A DNA stretch of 64,000 nucleotides from Pleurodeles waltl (lineage: Eukaryota > Chordata > Amphibia > Caudata > Salamandridae), in the NCBI RefSeq assembly GCF_031143425.1, contig NC_090451.1, positions 347,766,339-347,830,338 of the forward strand, read 5' to 3'. Below the pieces are notes generated by a model. The model had not been told where the DNA came from and searched no databases. It saw nothing but the letters and a program-made list of their open reading frames with translations. Made by a program: the position numbers and the translations under genes. Numbering within the stretch: position 1 is the stretch's first letter; the number at the start of each line of letters is the position of its first letter. Shown here in pieces: positions 23,707 to 36,645 of this stretch.

Positions 23707-24536
23707 TTATATAAACCCACACAAAGCATTCAATTACTGAATTTATGAAGCAGAAAGTGCAACACACACCAGTGGCAAGAATGCAGAAGTTGGATCTCCA
23801 AAGCTTCCTAAGCTGTCCACGGAAGTTCAGTTTAGCACATGAGGCAATGCTTATGGTGGTGGCTTACTGGCTTTTCATATTTAACCGGGCACTGATAGTC
23901 CTTCACAATTTGCTACGTATTCGTTATAATGTCCTCCCAGACAAAAATCATGAAGACTGGCAATAACCAAAGAAGGGGCGCACCTTTGTGTGTGGCTGAC
24001 TTTGACAAGGGCCTCATTATAAGTAGGGCTGAGCAGCTTCACCAAGTAGGATACTGCTCTTACAAATTATAACTTGCATGGGGTTCCCGCAGCTGAATTT
24101 TAAGAGAGGGAGAACACCAGGCTCAGTATAACCAACTGGAAAATCTGTCCAATAAAATTGCATGAGTCATCGGGTGACACCCTGGCTCTGACAACTGGCT
24201 CTCGCCTCATCATGTACTATGGAAAGTAGATGGTGTACAGTGCCCTTCCCTACCACTCCATGGGCTCCTCTGCCCCTAATGCCTTTCGCATCCCTGCTCC
24301 TTGCATTAAAGGGAAAGACAGCTGCAACCAGTCTTTGGCTGCTAATAAAAGCTGCTTAGTTTCAAAACGGTGCTCCTGGTATTCTAACATACTGCAAATG
24401 TGTTATAAGAAGGAGGACAAAGAAAATGGTCAAGAGTTACAGCAAATTTAAGAAAAGAGTAAGCCTTGTGGAAACTGTTGTCTGCCTGCACCACAGGTTG
24501 CCACTCAGAGCTAGCTCAGATAGCACATCACCCAAA
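23707..24536. other. Non-coding stretch between LTRs
   Basis: No recognised element. The last five bases before the next LTR (24537-24541, ACTGC) are its target duplication. Confidence 0.5.
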
Positions 24537-24685
24537 ACTGCTGTTGGACCTGGCCCTTTTCACAGGGTCATCCTCAAACCTTTTGCATTCCTCCTCCTGT
24601 TTGTCTGACCCTCAGTTGTTGGCTTTAGGACTCTGGGCACTTTATCACTGCTGATCAGTGCTAAAGTGCATTTGCTCTCTCCTTT

Positions 24686-24701
24686 AAACTTTGTATGATT
24701 G
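24686..24701. repeat. Target duplication of the LINE, left copy
   Basis: AAACTTTGTATGATTG here recurs exactly at 26518-26533. Confidence 0.9.
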
Positions 24702-26365
24702 TGAAAGTTCAGCCAGTTATCCGCTATGGGTGGTCAACAAAGATTTTGGCTTATGCAGATGATGTGGCAGTTATAACTGCGAATCCTGATCTCGCCGTGA
24801 GAGAAATTGAGGACGCAGCGGAAAATTTTGGGGCAATCTCTGGTTCTCTCCTCAATAGAGATAAGACTCAAATAGTTATGAATGAGTATTGTAGGTCGTC
24901 AGATACACGGAAAGTAGAACGCGCAGTACATCTAGGGATTGATATTCGTCCTCAGATAGAGGAGATTGTCCCGTATAATCTTTTGCCTATCATAGAAAGT
25001 GCCAGATATAATTTTAGTAGATGGGACAACTGCACATGACGATCATGGGGCGGTGTAATTTGATAAAGATGACGTTCTTACCAAAAATATTATATGTATT
25101 TCGTGCAATACCAATGGAAATTGAGAAATCTTGGTTTAGGAAATTAGATCAACTAATTATGCGGTTTGTTTGGTCATACGGTAAGATACGCAGGGCAAGC
25201 AAATATATGACACTTTCAAGGGGAAAGGGTGGATGGTCCCTCCCCAACTTTAAATTGTACGAGATGACAGCTGCAATTCAGTATATGCAATCTTTGTTTA
25301 TAAGGGGAACACTGGAAAATGATAATGAATATTACCCTAGTATTTCTGAGCTGTTAATTGGCCCGGATGCAAAAGGGGCGATGTTTAAGCTTTTGGAACC
25401 AAGTTACTTTAAAAAAACTCGGTTTAAAGTTCTTCAGGCTGCTTTTAAAATCTGGGGTCTATTGCAAAAGAAAATGGGATTGGGAAGGTGTAATTATTAT
25501 ACTCTGATCAAAGATAATACGTTTCTACCTGGGATTTTTCACGATAGTATTATGGAGCAGCGGAATCAAAAGGGCATACAAAGGCTTGGGCATTATTTTG
25601 AGGATTCTACAATTATGACTTGTGGAAGCTTACGGGGGAAATTCGAATTAGCTCAAACAGGCTTTTTTAAGTACTTACAAGTAAGAGACTTTATCGTACG
25701 AAAGACTGGTGCACCAGTAGGATTTGGTAAGAACTCTTTACTAGATAAGATGAACTCACCCGATAAGAATACAATACGATTATTATATGTAGATTTGACA
25801 GATAATCTTCCGGATGATCTAGTGAAGCATAGTCAAAAATGGAGTATTAAGCTAAATGTGGAAGAGGAAGCCTTCTATGAGTCTCTAGAGTTAGGGTGTA
25901 CCTCCTTGCTGTCAACTTCTCTCCAGGCACAACATTATAAAACAAAATTTGACCTGTATATTACGCCCCAGAAACTAGCACAATGGGGTCAGGAAGAAGG
26001 GGTACACTGCCCAAGATGTCAGCAATACGGGGTGGATATAATGCATATGTTTGCGACCTGTATAAAATTAGTGAATATTCAAGCAAAATTGGAAAAGTTT
26101 ATTAAAGATGTCGTAGGAGTAGAAATTGGGTTAACACTCTGGTGGTTATATTAGGAGTTACGGAGCAAAGGAAGCCTACTGTCAGAAAATTTCTATTATG
26201 ATTATGTCAGTATATCGACCGTGTATTGCTTTGGTATGGCTTGATCGAACACCTCCTACATATCAGAATTGGTTAGATCGTCTCCTTGTAGTTTGCCAGC
26301 TGGAAAAGACCTTGTATGAGCGAAAAGAGGGAGACAAAAAGGGTGAGAGATATGGGGGCCTTGGT
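24702..26365 (+). pseudogene. LINE ORF2: RT palm/thumb and C-terminal region
   Basis: The catalytic box LAYADDVAV is at 24748-24774. The thumb/C-terminal part is open from 25021 to 26154 (LGRCNLIKM-like motif, then FLPKILYVFRAIP, then KGGWSLPNFKLYE), which is the usual order in the L1/Tx1 clade. A frameshift falls at about 25021-25030 and another near 26150, after which NWLDRLLVVCQLEK and YERKEGDKKGER complete the usual C-terminus up to 26365. Endonuclease and the N-terminal half of RT were lost by 5' truncation. Confidence 0.85.
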
Positions 26366-26517
26366 TGAGTGGCTTGCCAATATGTGATGACTGTATTAGA
26401 TATGTTAAAATCAGCTAAATGATCTGCAGACTTATTGTTGGGATTGTTGGTAATCATACATATGTTTACTTATGGTTGCTTTGGGTACTAATAAAAATAA
26501 AATAAAAAAAATAAAAT
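24702..26517 (+). mobile_element. Tx1/L1-like LINE, 5'-truncated
   Basis: The insert is bounded by a perfect 16-bp duplication, begins inside the reverse transcriptase, and ends in an A-rich tail (26491-26517, AATAAAAATAAAATAAAA). 5' truncation, an A-rich 3' tail and a long target duplication are the hallmarks of target-primed reverse transcription. It lies within an LTR and is younger than it. Confidence 0.9.
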
Positions 26518-26533
26518 AAACTTTGTATGATTG
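26518..26533. repeat. Target duplication of the LINE, right copy
   Basis: Exact repeat of 24686-24701. Confidence 0.9.
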
Positions 26534-29083
26534 GCTTACACCTGTTTGGCACATGTAATTCACTGATAAGTCCCTTTCACAGTGGTATCCGATATACCCA
26601 AGGTCTGTAAATTAAATGCTACTGGTGGGCCTGAAGTGCAGTTTGCCCAACCCACATAAGTAGCCTTTCAAACCTGTCTCAAGCCTGCCACTGCAAGGCC
26701 TGCAAACGTAGTTTACTGCCACATTGACTTGGCATCTAAAGTCACTTGACAAGCCGAAACTCCACTTTTACTAAATATAGGTCACCCCTAAGGTAGGCCC
26801 TATGTAGCCCTATGGACAGGGTGCTGTATAGGTGAAAGGCAGGACATGTGCCTTCATTGTATGGCATGTCCTGGTAGTGAAAAACAGCTTATTTGGTTTC
26901 TCACAGTGAGTGCTGCTCCTCTCACAGGTTTGCATTAGGAATTCCCTTATATATGTATAAGTAGTAATTTCTGATCTATGAAGAGTGGCGTTGGCACGTT
27001 TGGTATGATTGGAATGGTAGAGCGAAATCCTGCTTATTGGTGTAGGTGAATTTTTTTAATACTACTTTTAGAAAGTAGGCATTTCACTGTGCTTATGACT
27101 TGTGCTTTGCAGCCTGTCTCCAATCCACACCTGGGGTAGAGTGACAGCTGGGCTTTGTGCATACTTTCCAGACAGCTATCACACAGGGAGGGTGGAGGTG
27201 TAACAGGATTACATCTGCATACTGAGTGGCCTTCCTGGTCTGGGAGAGAGGGAGGTGGGGTAAACTTATATTTGTATAGGCTGTGACCTGACCTTACTCA
27301 ACGTGCCCGTTTAGCCCCTACTGATGTTGGGAACAAGGGCTGGGGTTGAAAGGGGGTATTGTGTGCTTATGAAGTTCTTTTGAAGCACTCCTAGAGCAAA
27401 GACATTTTGAGTATAAGTACGGGGACTCTAGCCCCATGTTTTTAGAAACTGCATGGGATTTGTAACCATATGCTGCTGTCTCTACATGCTGCACCAGAGG
27501 ACTACTGTGCTGCCAAAGGAAACCACCACTTGGACTTTGCTGTACTCTGCTGACCTGCTTGCCTGCTTGGCTGCCAGTAATATTGCAATTTTTCTGAAGA
27601 CACCAGTGAATTGGCCTGCTGCCTGCCTCTCTATTCTGATGCTCACCAGTTGTTCTCCAAGGACAGGGTGGTGTGCCCCCCCCGTATTCTACATTCAAGT
27701 ACGTCAGGAAGTGCTTTGCCAGTCCTGGGGAAGCACTGGTAATTGCCTTGCATGGTGCTGGCTGAGCCCTCCCCTGAGGACTGTGTGGGAAAGTACATGT
27801 GGAGCACCTTCCTTTGGCAGGGAAAGTCACCTGGTTCTGAGAGTGCCGACGTGCACTCCCTTTTGGTAGAACTTGGTGTGTGCTCCAAGCCTCACTATTC
27901 CCCGGCCCCACTGAAGGAAATCCCGGCTGGGAGAGGCGTCATGAGCCCTTAATGTGAGGTAGTTGTCAATGGAGGCTTTGCTCTGTATTTTTGGCTGAGC
28001 TTGACCCAGGGAGGGACGCAGGGAGGAGGGTGCGGATGACCCTGTCCTCATGGAGGTGTTCCCCTCAGCTAAGCCCCGCCCACAGATTTGACCCACCTGG
28101 AGGGTGCCAATGAATGCTGCATCTGCCGTCCTTGACTCAAGGGAACAACACTGACCTGCCTCGTTTGCCCTGTGGTTGCCCCATTGCTTCCTTGGTCCAG
28201 AGGGGCCTGAATCCAGTTGTATTTGTTGCTCGTCCTGGAAGTACTGTATTTCCCCTTGTAGGGGTGATCACAAAGCCACAGCGGCCTTACATTATTTATA
28301 TGTGGGGGACCTAGAGAGGTCTCCCTGCCAACGTGGGAGGTGTGTCTACCCTCCCCCCTTACTGTTGGCATACCTGTTGATGGGACATACCCCGACGTGG
28401 TTTGCAAGACAGGAAAGAATCCTCAATGGAGGTCCCATTCCTGCTAAGCCCTTCCATTACCATAATCCATGTTGTAGGTGGGGAGGTGGCCCAGGACATC
28501 TAATACGAGCACAGAGGAGCAACGTTGATATGTGGGTGGCAGTTGTGGGCGGTAACGAGTGACAGTGCTTTTTTTATTACATGCTTCATTTAGTGTTCTG
28601 AGATTGCTGTAGATTTTGTCCTCTGCTGACAAGAGTACAGTTAGTGTTTCAGGGGCCGAATGGCATGCTCATTAATGTTTCTTTTGTGATGCTTTCATGA
28701 CGTGCAATGTGAAAATTTTCTTGTATTTGCACTAATCATGATGTTTTACAATTGCCTAATTTGCATAGTAATAATTGTTTTTTGTGGTTTTGTTTATAAA
28801 TTATGAATAATATATATCATATTTTTACTTAATATTGTGTGGAGTCCCTTTCGTGGTGTATTTATTGTGTCACTGGTGTGAGTGTTGTGCAGGGGCTTTA
28901 CACATTCCCTCTGGCAAGAGCCTGACTGCTCTGCCCCAGCTACCAAGGAGGTGAGGAGGGGTTACCTTGGGTGGGTAGCTCCCTTACCCTGACTAGAGTG
29001 GCAGGTTCTGCCTGGCTTAGGTGCATACCCTAGCCAACCAGAAACCCCCCTTCTAACAACTGCCTTTCTGTGTTCATCTACAC

Positions 29084-31229
29084 TGTTGTGAGAAAACAGG
29101 GCTGATTGCAGAGGCCCCCTAACTTTGTGCCCCCATTTTCCACTTTTTGCTGGTGTTTTCCTGACTCTGAGGGTGCACTGGGTACTGCTAACCAGTCCCA
29201 GGGCCTGTGCTCTGTGTAAAATCAATATGCAAATTAGGCTAATTATAATTGGCTAAGTCAATCTACCTATAAGTCCCTAGTATGTGGTAGGGCATGTAGG
29301 TTTAGGGACCGCAGCATTGGTAGTGCACCCATAGGTGCACTGCTGAGGTGCCCAGTGTCATTTTAAAGGCAGGCCTGCCTTGCTGGCTGCTTTTGAATTA
29401 AAGTTATATGCAAATTCGACTTTGGAATTAAAAGTAGTTTCAAAGTCTTAAACTACCTTATTTTTACATATAAGTCACCCCTAAGGTGTGCCCTATGTGT
29501 TCCTAGGGCTGGGTGCCATGTAACTATAAGCTGGGACCTTATAAAAATAGTTTTATAAGAACTGGTGAGGTAAAAACAGCCACATTCGTTTTTTTCCCTC
29601 ATTGTAGTGACTAGCCTCCATAGGCTAGAATGGGGAGAATTTATTTTAATTTTTAAAGTCCCCTTAAATGATGGATACCAAGAGTTTGGTATCAAATTAA
29701 TTGTTATAATAAACTTCCAGTTGTTGGATTTAATATAACTTGTTCAGGTAAAGAGTTTAAAACTTTATCTGAAAAGTTGCCAATTTCAGCCCTGCATTGT
29801 TTTTGCTGCTGTACTCTGATTGTCCAGCCCCTAGCAGCCTGGCCAGGCTGCATTGATGAGGTGTGAAGTAGCCTGGCTTCACACAAAGGAATGTGCCTGT
29901 GGGAGGGAATCTCCCTACAGCAGATGGTGAGGCAGGAAGGGGGAGGGCTGCCAAACTGGTCTTCAAAGGCAGAGAAGGACATTTGGAGCAACCAGCAACA
30001 CCCCCACATCCTGCAACCCCAGACAACAGGTTGCCCCTTGCTTAGATTAGGAGAGGGATGTGTTTATGATTTTTAGCCACACCAGTGGGGGGGCTCAGCC
30101 AGATGTAACCTCCAAAAATCAGATTCAGCCAGGATGGATTTGTGGAGAATGTTGCCTCCTGGGATTGATTTTCACCACACTTCCCAGGAAGTGGTCATCA
30201 CAGGGGGAAGGACCCTGCACCTGATTGGAGAACCAGGACCCCCCTGCTTTTCACCCAGGAGCAAGGAAAAAACTGGCAGACCTGCACCCCCCCTCAGATC
30301 CCCATCAGATTCCAACAAGAAGAACCAAAGGAGAAGAAAGACAGCCCTGCTGGACCCCTGGCCTGCACCTGGAACCTGCACTCAGAAGGACTGCACCAGC
30401 TGCATACTTGGGCTTCACCACAAGAAGGACTTTGCCTGGCTTCAACTGGTTCAAGAAGGGATTCCCTGTTTGCTACAGGTGATAAATTGCTTAGCAGAAT
30501 CCCCTGCACCAACTCCTGAAGAATCAAGCAGCTGACCACAAGTCCGAAGGTAAAAAGTTGACCAGGACCTCCCAGCCAGCATATCTGAGGAGGGCTCCAG
30601 GGACGTCGGATCAAGATCCAGGTTTACCCCGGTCGAAGGATTTTCACCTCGGAAAAAACAACTAGTCCGAAGGTACATGGTGAAGGGCTCCAGGAGGTGG
30701 GATTGGACTGACAGGTTCGTCCCGGTGAAGAAAATCTTCAGAAAAACGACTAATTGTGAAGGTAAACTTTTGACCGAGGCCTCCCACGGCCTGTAGCCGA
30801 GCCGGGCTCTATCGCGGTCGGCCTGAAACTTTGACTTTGCCCCGGTCGAGGTGCAACCAGATGACCCGATTTGCGCATTTTGTTTCTAGGCGCTAAAAAA
30901 CAATCATTCTTTAAAAATTCATATCTCCAGTTCCCCTTATCCGATTTTATTTGTTTTTGTGTCATTTTAAAGGTCAAAAACATAATCTATTTATATCAAT
31001 TGGTTTTGGATTTTTAAACTGTTTCCTGTGTTTTATTTAATTACTGTTTTGTGACATTTGACTGCTTTACACTCTGTCTCCTAAGTTAAGCCTTGTCGCT
31101 CGTTGCCAAGCTACCAAGGGTTGAGCTGGGTTTAATTTACTGAGACCTAACTGGACCTAAGTGGAGGTTATTGGCTTATTGCTAAGTGTAGGTACTTACC
31201 TACCCTTACCAATAACCCATTTTCCAACA
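29084..31229 (+). repeat. Solo LTR, 2146 bp, second family
   Basis: Starts TGTTGTGAGAAAACAGGGC and ends TTTTCCAACA (TGTTG/CAACA ends). It holds the paired modules AAGTCCCTAGTATGTGGTAG (29271) and TAAGTCACCCCTAAGG (29471). The five bases on each side (TACAC and ACTGC) differ, so no target duplication is visible; the copy may be a recombinant. It has no coding region. Confidence 0.6.
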
Positions 31230-31740
31230 ACTGCCATTTTGGAACCATACCCCAATCCTGAAGTCCTGTTTTCCACTACCCGCGGAACTATACAGCCCAC
31301 CCCTTAGCCCATGTGGACACATATATGTAAGTGCAGAAGGCATTATTTTCTGGAGCTCAAAATGGAAGTGAGAGACCACAATTAAAATAGTAAAGCCATG
31401 ATTTCATAATTGTGAACAAATGCAACACCCCATTCCATCCAAGAAGCACACTTAAAATGTACTTATATGAACACCATGATTGACATAACTGTTTGCAAAC
31501 AGATACCCATTTATAAAGAAACACGTCCCTTAACACCTGGGAAAAACATATTGCTTAGGCATCAATTGCATTAATTGCGCAGACAAGACTCTAAATTAGT
31601 GTAGCAAAGCAACAAAAGCAGAAGGAATACATAAGCAAGTGCTGCACTGATTCTGACCAATACATTTGCTGAAAAATCTCTGGGCAGCCTTCTTCTCATA
31701 TGAGCAAAAGTAAGAATCACACAGAAAGTGAATGTGTTAC
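31230..31740. other. Short non-coding spacer
   Basis: No element recognised; its last five bases, GTTAC, are the left target site of the next LTR. Confidence 0.5.
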
Positions 31741-34052
31741 TGTTAGAAATGGGATCTCTAGTTGGCACTGACCTTCACTCTACTCAGGGTAAGGGAGTCA
31801 CACAGCTAGGATAACCCCTACTCACCCTCGTAATATCTTGGCTCAAGCAGTCAGGCATACCTCAGAGGCAATGTGTAAAGTATTTGTACCCACACACGGT
31901 AACACAGTGAAAACACCCAAAAAGTATTTCACAACAATTCAGAAAAATTGCCAATATTTATCTGAGTAAAACAAGACTACAACAGCAAAAATATGACAAA
32001 CACAGGTAAAGATATGAATTTTCAAAGATTGTTTTTTTGTACACAGTAGCTCCAACTGGGGCTATCACAGCATCTTTGCGAGGGAGTGAGGGACGGTCAC
32101 TGAGTCTCACGGACCCCAGATAGAGTACCTTAGCAAACGATGATGTAACAAAGACATTGCATGGATTGGAGGAGGCATTGCTGGAGCCAGTGCTGCGTTG
32201 GATCCACATTACTACTGGGGAGATGAGGTATTGGTTCGTTACTGCCAGGCAGGGGAGGTGAGGCGTCAATTCCTTACGGTTGCAGGGGAGCTGATGAGCA
32301 GTCGGTGGCGAGGTGTTGGTTCCTTATGAGAAGGCAGGGTTGATGAATCCAGCATGTCAAGACATGAGACATCAATTTTGCAGTGTATCGATTACACATT
32401 GGGGCCACAGGTGCTGCGGAAGAGTTGGAGTCAGATGTTACGGATGTCGGCAACACAACACTTAGGACTCACGCTGTGGTGGGACATCAGAGGTGCTGCG
32501 GTGGTGTCGGGTGTGTTTTGCAGTTCGCAGTCATTGCACTCAGTGTGGACCATGGCTCAAGTGCAGGCAGTGGCACGGAGAGGGAGAGCGATGCTGGTTC
32601 CCAAGTCGCTTTGGAGTTGATGTGTTTAGTTTCTTCTTGGTTGCACCAGAGCTCACTTCCAATGGTCAAGGAACTGGAATTGGCACTACTTGCCAAGTCA
32701 GGACTCTCAGCAAGAGAGCTCAGGTGCTGGAAGGTGAAGTCTTTGATGACCCTAAGCATTCTGAAAAGGACCCAAGCTCAGTTCAAGCCCTTGTAGAACC
32801 TTGGAAAGCAGAAAGTAGAAAGCAAAGTCCAGTCCTTTGACTCCCAAGACAGAAGCAGCAAGCAGCTGGCCAACACAACAAAGCATAGTGACATTCCGTC
32901 CTACAGCACCCAGCTCTTCTTCCTGGCAGAATGTCTCAGCCCAGGACAGAAGTGTCCTACCTATGTGGGGTCAGGGGTCCAGTAATTATACATACCCATT
33001 TCTATCTTTGAGGTAGGCAATCTTCAAAGAGAAGTCTTTGTAGTGCACTAGACCCTGTCTTTCCCCTCACTGGCCCTAGGCGCACTCTATGGGGTTAGAG
33101 ACTGCTTTGTGTGAGGACAGTCACAGCCCTATTCAGATATGTTACCATCTCCCACCACTCTAGCTCAGGAAGACCCATCAGCCTGGTGCCAGGCAATCAG
33201 AATACACAGGGCACACCTCAGCTCCCTTTGTATGACTGTCTAGAGTGAATATCAAACAGCTCAACTGTCATCCTGACCCAGATGTGTATTCAGCAGACAG
33301 GCAGAGACACAGAATGGTTGAGCAAGAAAATGCCCACTTTCTAAAAGTGCCATTTTCTAATTTACAATTCAAAAACTAACTTCACCAAAAGATATATTTA
33401 TAAATTGTGAGTTCATAGACCCCTAACTTCATATCTCTGTCTGCTCCGAATAGGAAACTACAATTAAAAGATATTTCAAGACAATCCCAATGTTACCCTA
33501 TGGGAGAGGCAGGCCTTGCAATAATGAAAACTGAAGTTAGCAGTATTTCACTATCAGGACATGTAAAATTACCTTTTAAATACACAGAATCTTGCCCATG
33601 GGGCTGCCTTGGGCCTACTTTAGGGGTGACTTACATGTAGCAAAAGGGAAGATTTAGGTCTGGCAAGTGGATGCATTTGCCAGGTCAACAGTGGCCAACA
33701 GTGGCAGTGTAAAACTGCACACACAGCCACTGCAGTGGCAGGCCTGAAAGATGTTTTCAGGGCTACTCATGTGGGTGGCACAATTAGTGCTGTGGGCCCA
33801 CTAGTAGCATTTGATTTACAGGCCTTGGGCACATCTAGTGCACTATACCGGGAATATACCAGTAAATCAAATGTGCCACGCATGGATAAACAATCACCAA
33901 TACATTTACGACAGAGAGCATATGCACTTTAGCAATAGTTAGCAGTGGTAAAGTGCCCCGAGTTCTGAAGCCAACCAAAACAAGCGAGGAAAAATAGGAG
34001 AAAAAAGGGGAAAATTTCAGGGATAACCCTGCAAAAAGGGCTACATCCAACA
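31741..34052 (-). repeat. Solo LTR, 2312 bp, minus orientation
   Basis: On the + strand it starts TGTTAGAAATGGG and ends CTACATCCAACA. Flanks are GTTAC (31736-31740) and GTCAC (34053-34057), a 5-bp duplication with one later change. Read inversely it matches the start of 24542-29058 (TGTTGGA...GCCCTTTT...CAGGGT) and its end (CTAACA), so it is the same family in opposite orientation. No internal genes. Confidence 0.7.
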
Positions 34053-34769
34053 GTCACAAACAGGACGTAATAGCAAAAGGAAACAGTGGCACAATAGTAG
34101 AACTAACTCCAATGATCATACCATGCATACAATATCTGAGTAAGTAAATATTATTTTGGAGGCCATGTCGAAGCAGAGGCCCAACAAAGAGTTAAAAAGC
34201 AACACTGAATATTGAAAAACTACCAGCACCAAACTAGATAAGCTACCACACAAAGAAAAGGGCTCACATGCTCACCTACTACTGCGCCCTACCTAAAACA
34301 GATCTGCAATCAAGTGGACAGTGCTTTGTCTAAACATTAGTGGAGCTAGATCAAATGGTTGGCCACAATTTAAAGTAGATCGCTCAAGTTGAAAAGTATA
34401 CTACTGTTTCAAGATCACTTTTATGTATACTTCCTTGAATTTGGCCTGATTTTGAATTTGGGCAGCAGTAAACCTGCACACCAAAGGCACCTGCCAGTTG
34501 CATCTGTTCTGTGTTCACAATTGCAAACAAGGCCAGGGACTGTTGTGAGCTACTCTGATCCTCTGTGGCCCGCTACATGGTATTAGTCAAAGACACGTGG
34601 GACAGCATCTAGCTCTTGTTCTACAGTGCTATTCTGTGTTCTGTTGTTGCATTGCTGTGTAATACTTTGTGGCTATGAGAAAATGGGACAAATTAAATGT
34701 CACCTATGGACTCCAACACCTATTGTTTCATCCACAGAGTTGGCCTGAAGAATATAACTTCAGCCCTTC
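34053..34769. other. Non-coding stretch, nothing recognised
   Basis: No credible frame or repeat structure. Confidence 0.5.
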
Positions 34770-36410
34770 CATTTTTAGCTTGCATGCAGAAGTCTAAAAA
34801 CCTGCTGTCAGACCCATCTGACCTTTTCTGATAGGCAGAAAGTCCTGCTTTTCAATATTAATAACACATCTCTCCCTACACGTTGTTGCTCACATGGTAG
34901 GGTGCCTGCTATTTAAAAATGGAGCATGTGTGAAATTAAAGTGTACCTGTTCTGCCCATGAGTAGCCTTTAAAAGCTGTTTAACTTGCAGAGCTGTATTT
35001 GGATCCCACAAAATGTAAGGAACAGATTATAACCCTCACGAGTGAAAATGCGCTTTACAAATGCACATAACATAATCTGACATAATCTGTAACTTTTGTC
35101 AGGAAGTGGCTAAAATAGTCATTTAAGGACTATTTTTCATATTTATTAAACTCCAATTCATTGTTGAAGTCACATTTTTAATAAATATTTAGGAAAAGTA
35201 AATTTTTAAAAGTTTCCTTTTCCATGCCTGAAGTTCCCGGAGCCTAACATAAATTAGCTTGACAGCAGCAGCTTGGTTGGTGATTGACTTTAATGTGGGG
35301 TGAAAACTGCTCCCAGAGCAGAGACAATGTCTGATAGCTGGTGACAGGATGCATTGGCGGTAGAGACTGCATACATATCAGCCCAGAAAGATCAGCTGGG
35401 TGGGTCCAGGAACTTTACTAACTAGAAAGAGACAGAAGTGAAACCTGACCATTCACAGTTTACTGTAAAGAGAGACTTAAGGAAAGGACAGGCTTTGTCT
35501 GAGGGCATCTCTCTGGGCACTAACCAATAGGAGGAGAAGCTGGTCCCGTAGCCAATTTTAGATATCTGAGGAGGGGAATTATTTTTACCCTAAACACAGC
35601 CCTGAGTATCCCATAGGTTCCTTTCACGGGGATAAAGCCTTGTCTGGATATGACCAGTTGATCAGTAGCAACAGCGTCTGGACTGGACTTTGTTGGTGGC
35701 CTCTGGTGCAGTGAGTTCTAGCAGCTAACTTCTGTTCCAGCTGTCCAGGGAGGCCTAGAACTGACCCATAAAAGCTGCTCCATAAATCCTGAAAAGTTGG
35801 AGCTTTAGATACTTTTTGGACTGCCAAGACCTCTGGAGCCATCAGTGGGACTTCACAGCAAAGGTGTTGGTTTAGATGCAACTTCATCAGTTACAGCTTC
35901 AGGCTTGCCCAAATGGAGGATTTTGTGCTCCATAACAAAGGTAAAATGTTTGACTGTAACAAACCCGCTTGGTATATTTGACCCTTGTTTCACTATGGTC
36001 GGCCTGAAATCACACCAAGGTCACAGTCTACTGTTTCCATAGACTATAATCGGCACTTAGTGGTTTTTGGCACTATTTTCACTAAAAAAAGGATTTCTCA
36101 GGTCCCCCTAATTGGAATTCCATCATTTTGATGTGAGTCTGATTATTACATTTTTCTCCAGTTTTTCTATTTTTTTTTATTTTTTTTATTGGATTAGGAT
36201 GTTTATTGCATTGTGGTTTTAGCTTTTTAAGTGCTTTTGTACTTCTAAATTTTTACATAATAAATAAAGTTAAGCCTGTCTGCTATGTGCCACAGCTAAC
36301 AGGGGTTGAGCCTAAGGTTAAATTACTGAAATCTTTGCCTGGACATACCAGGTTTGTGACTTTATTACTTGTGGTGGACTGCCACCAACCCCAATAAATA
36401 GTTCACTTTG
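34770..36410 (+). repeat. Possible degraded LTR
   Basis: Overall layout resembles the long LTRs: AT-rich front part, a G-rich middle around 35300-35560, a T-tract near 36170 and a tail with GTTAAGCCTGTCTGCT and GGGGTTGAGCC that parallels the tail of 29084-31229. I could not find TG...CA ends or a duplication, so the boundaries are only approximate. Confidence 0.35.
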
Positions 36411-36640
36411 TTACGTTGTGGCGTTGTTTGTATTTTGTCTCATTGTGTATTGCCAAAATTATTTTTAAGCAGTGTTGTTTGTATTATTTTACTCTAGTAT
36501 TGTTCAGATGTGTTGTTGCTGTATAGTATTTTCATGTGTGCTGGTATGTTATGGAATTGTGCTGAATAATGCATTATTGAGCATTGTTGTTATGCTGTGT
36601 TGGTGTTTGTGTTTGGCGTAATGATGAACTAGGGTTATGA

Positions 36641-36645
36641 GTGTT
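36641..36645. repeat. Target duplication GTGTT, left copy
   Basis: GTGTT recurs at 39444-39448, directly outside the other LTR end. Confidence 0.8.

Larger units (their letters stand above)
24542..29058 (+). repeat. Solo LTR, ~2.7 kb without its insert, target duplication ACTGC
   Basis: The LTR starts TGTTGGACCTGGCCC and ends CCTTCTAACA. ACTGC stands immediately before (24537-24541) and after (29059-29063), a perfect 5-bp target duplication. A LINE inserted at 24702-26517 splits it; without that and its duplicated target the LTR is about 2685 bp. Its ends match, in inverse orientation, those of 31741-34052, so both belong to one family. No gag/pol lies beside it, so it is a solo LTR left by recombination. 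Several open frames within (for example 27318-27911 minus) are chance. Confidence 0.75.

Noticed and set aside
25021..26154. A 377-codon host gene
   Set aside because: It is the thumb and C-terminal part of a LINE reverse transcriptase, in frame with the catalytic box upstream apart from one shift, inside a flanked insertion.
27318..27911. Minus-strand frame of 197 codons
   Set aside because: It lies wholly within a solo LTR, shows no domain, and is not conserved in the related LTR at 31741-34052.
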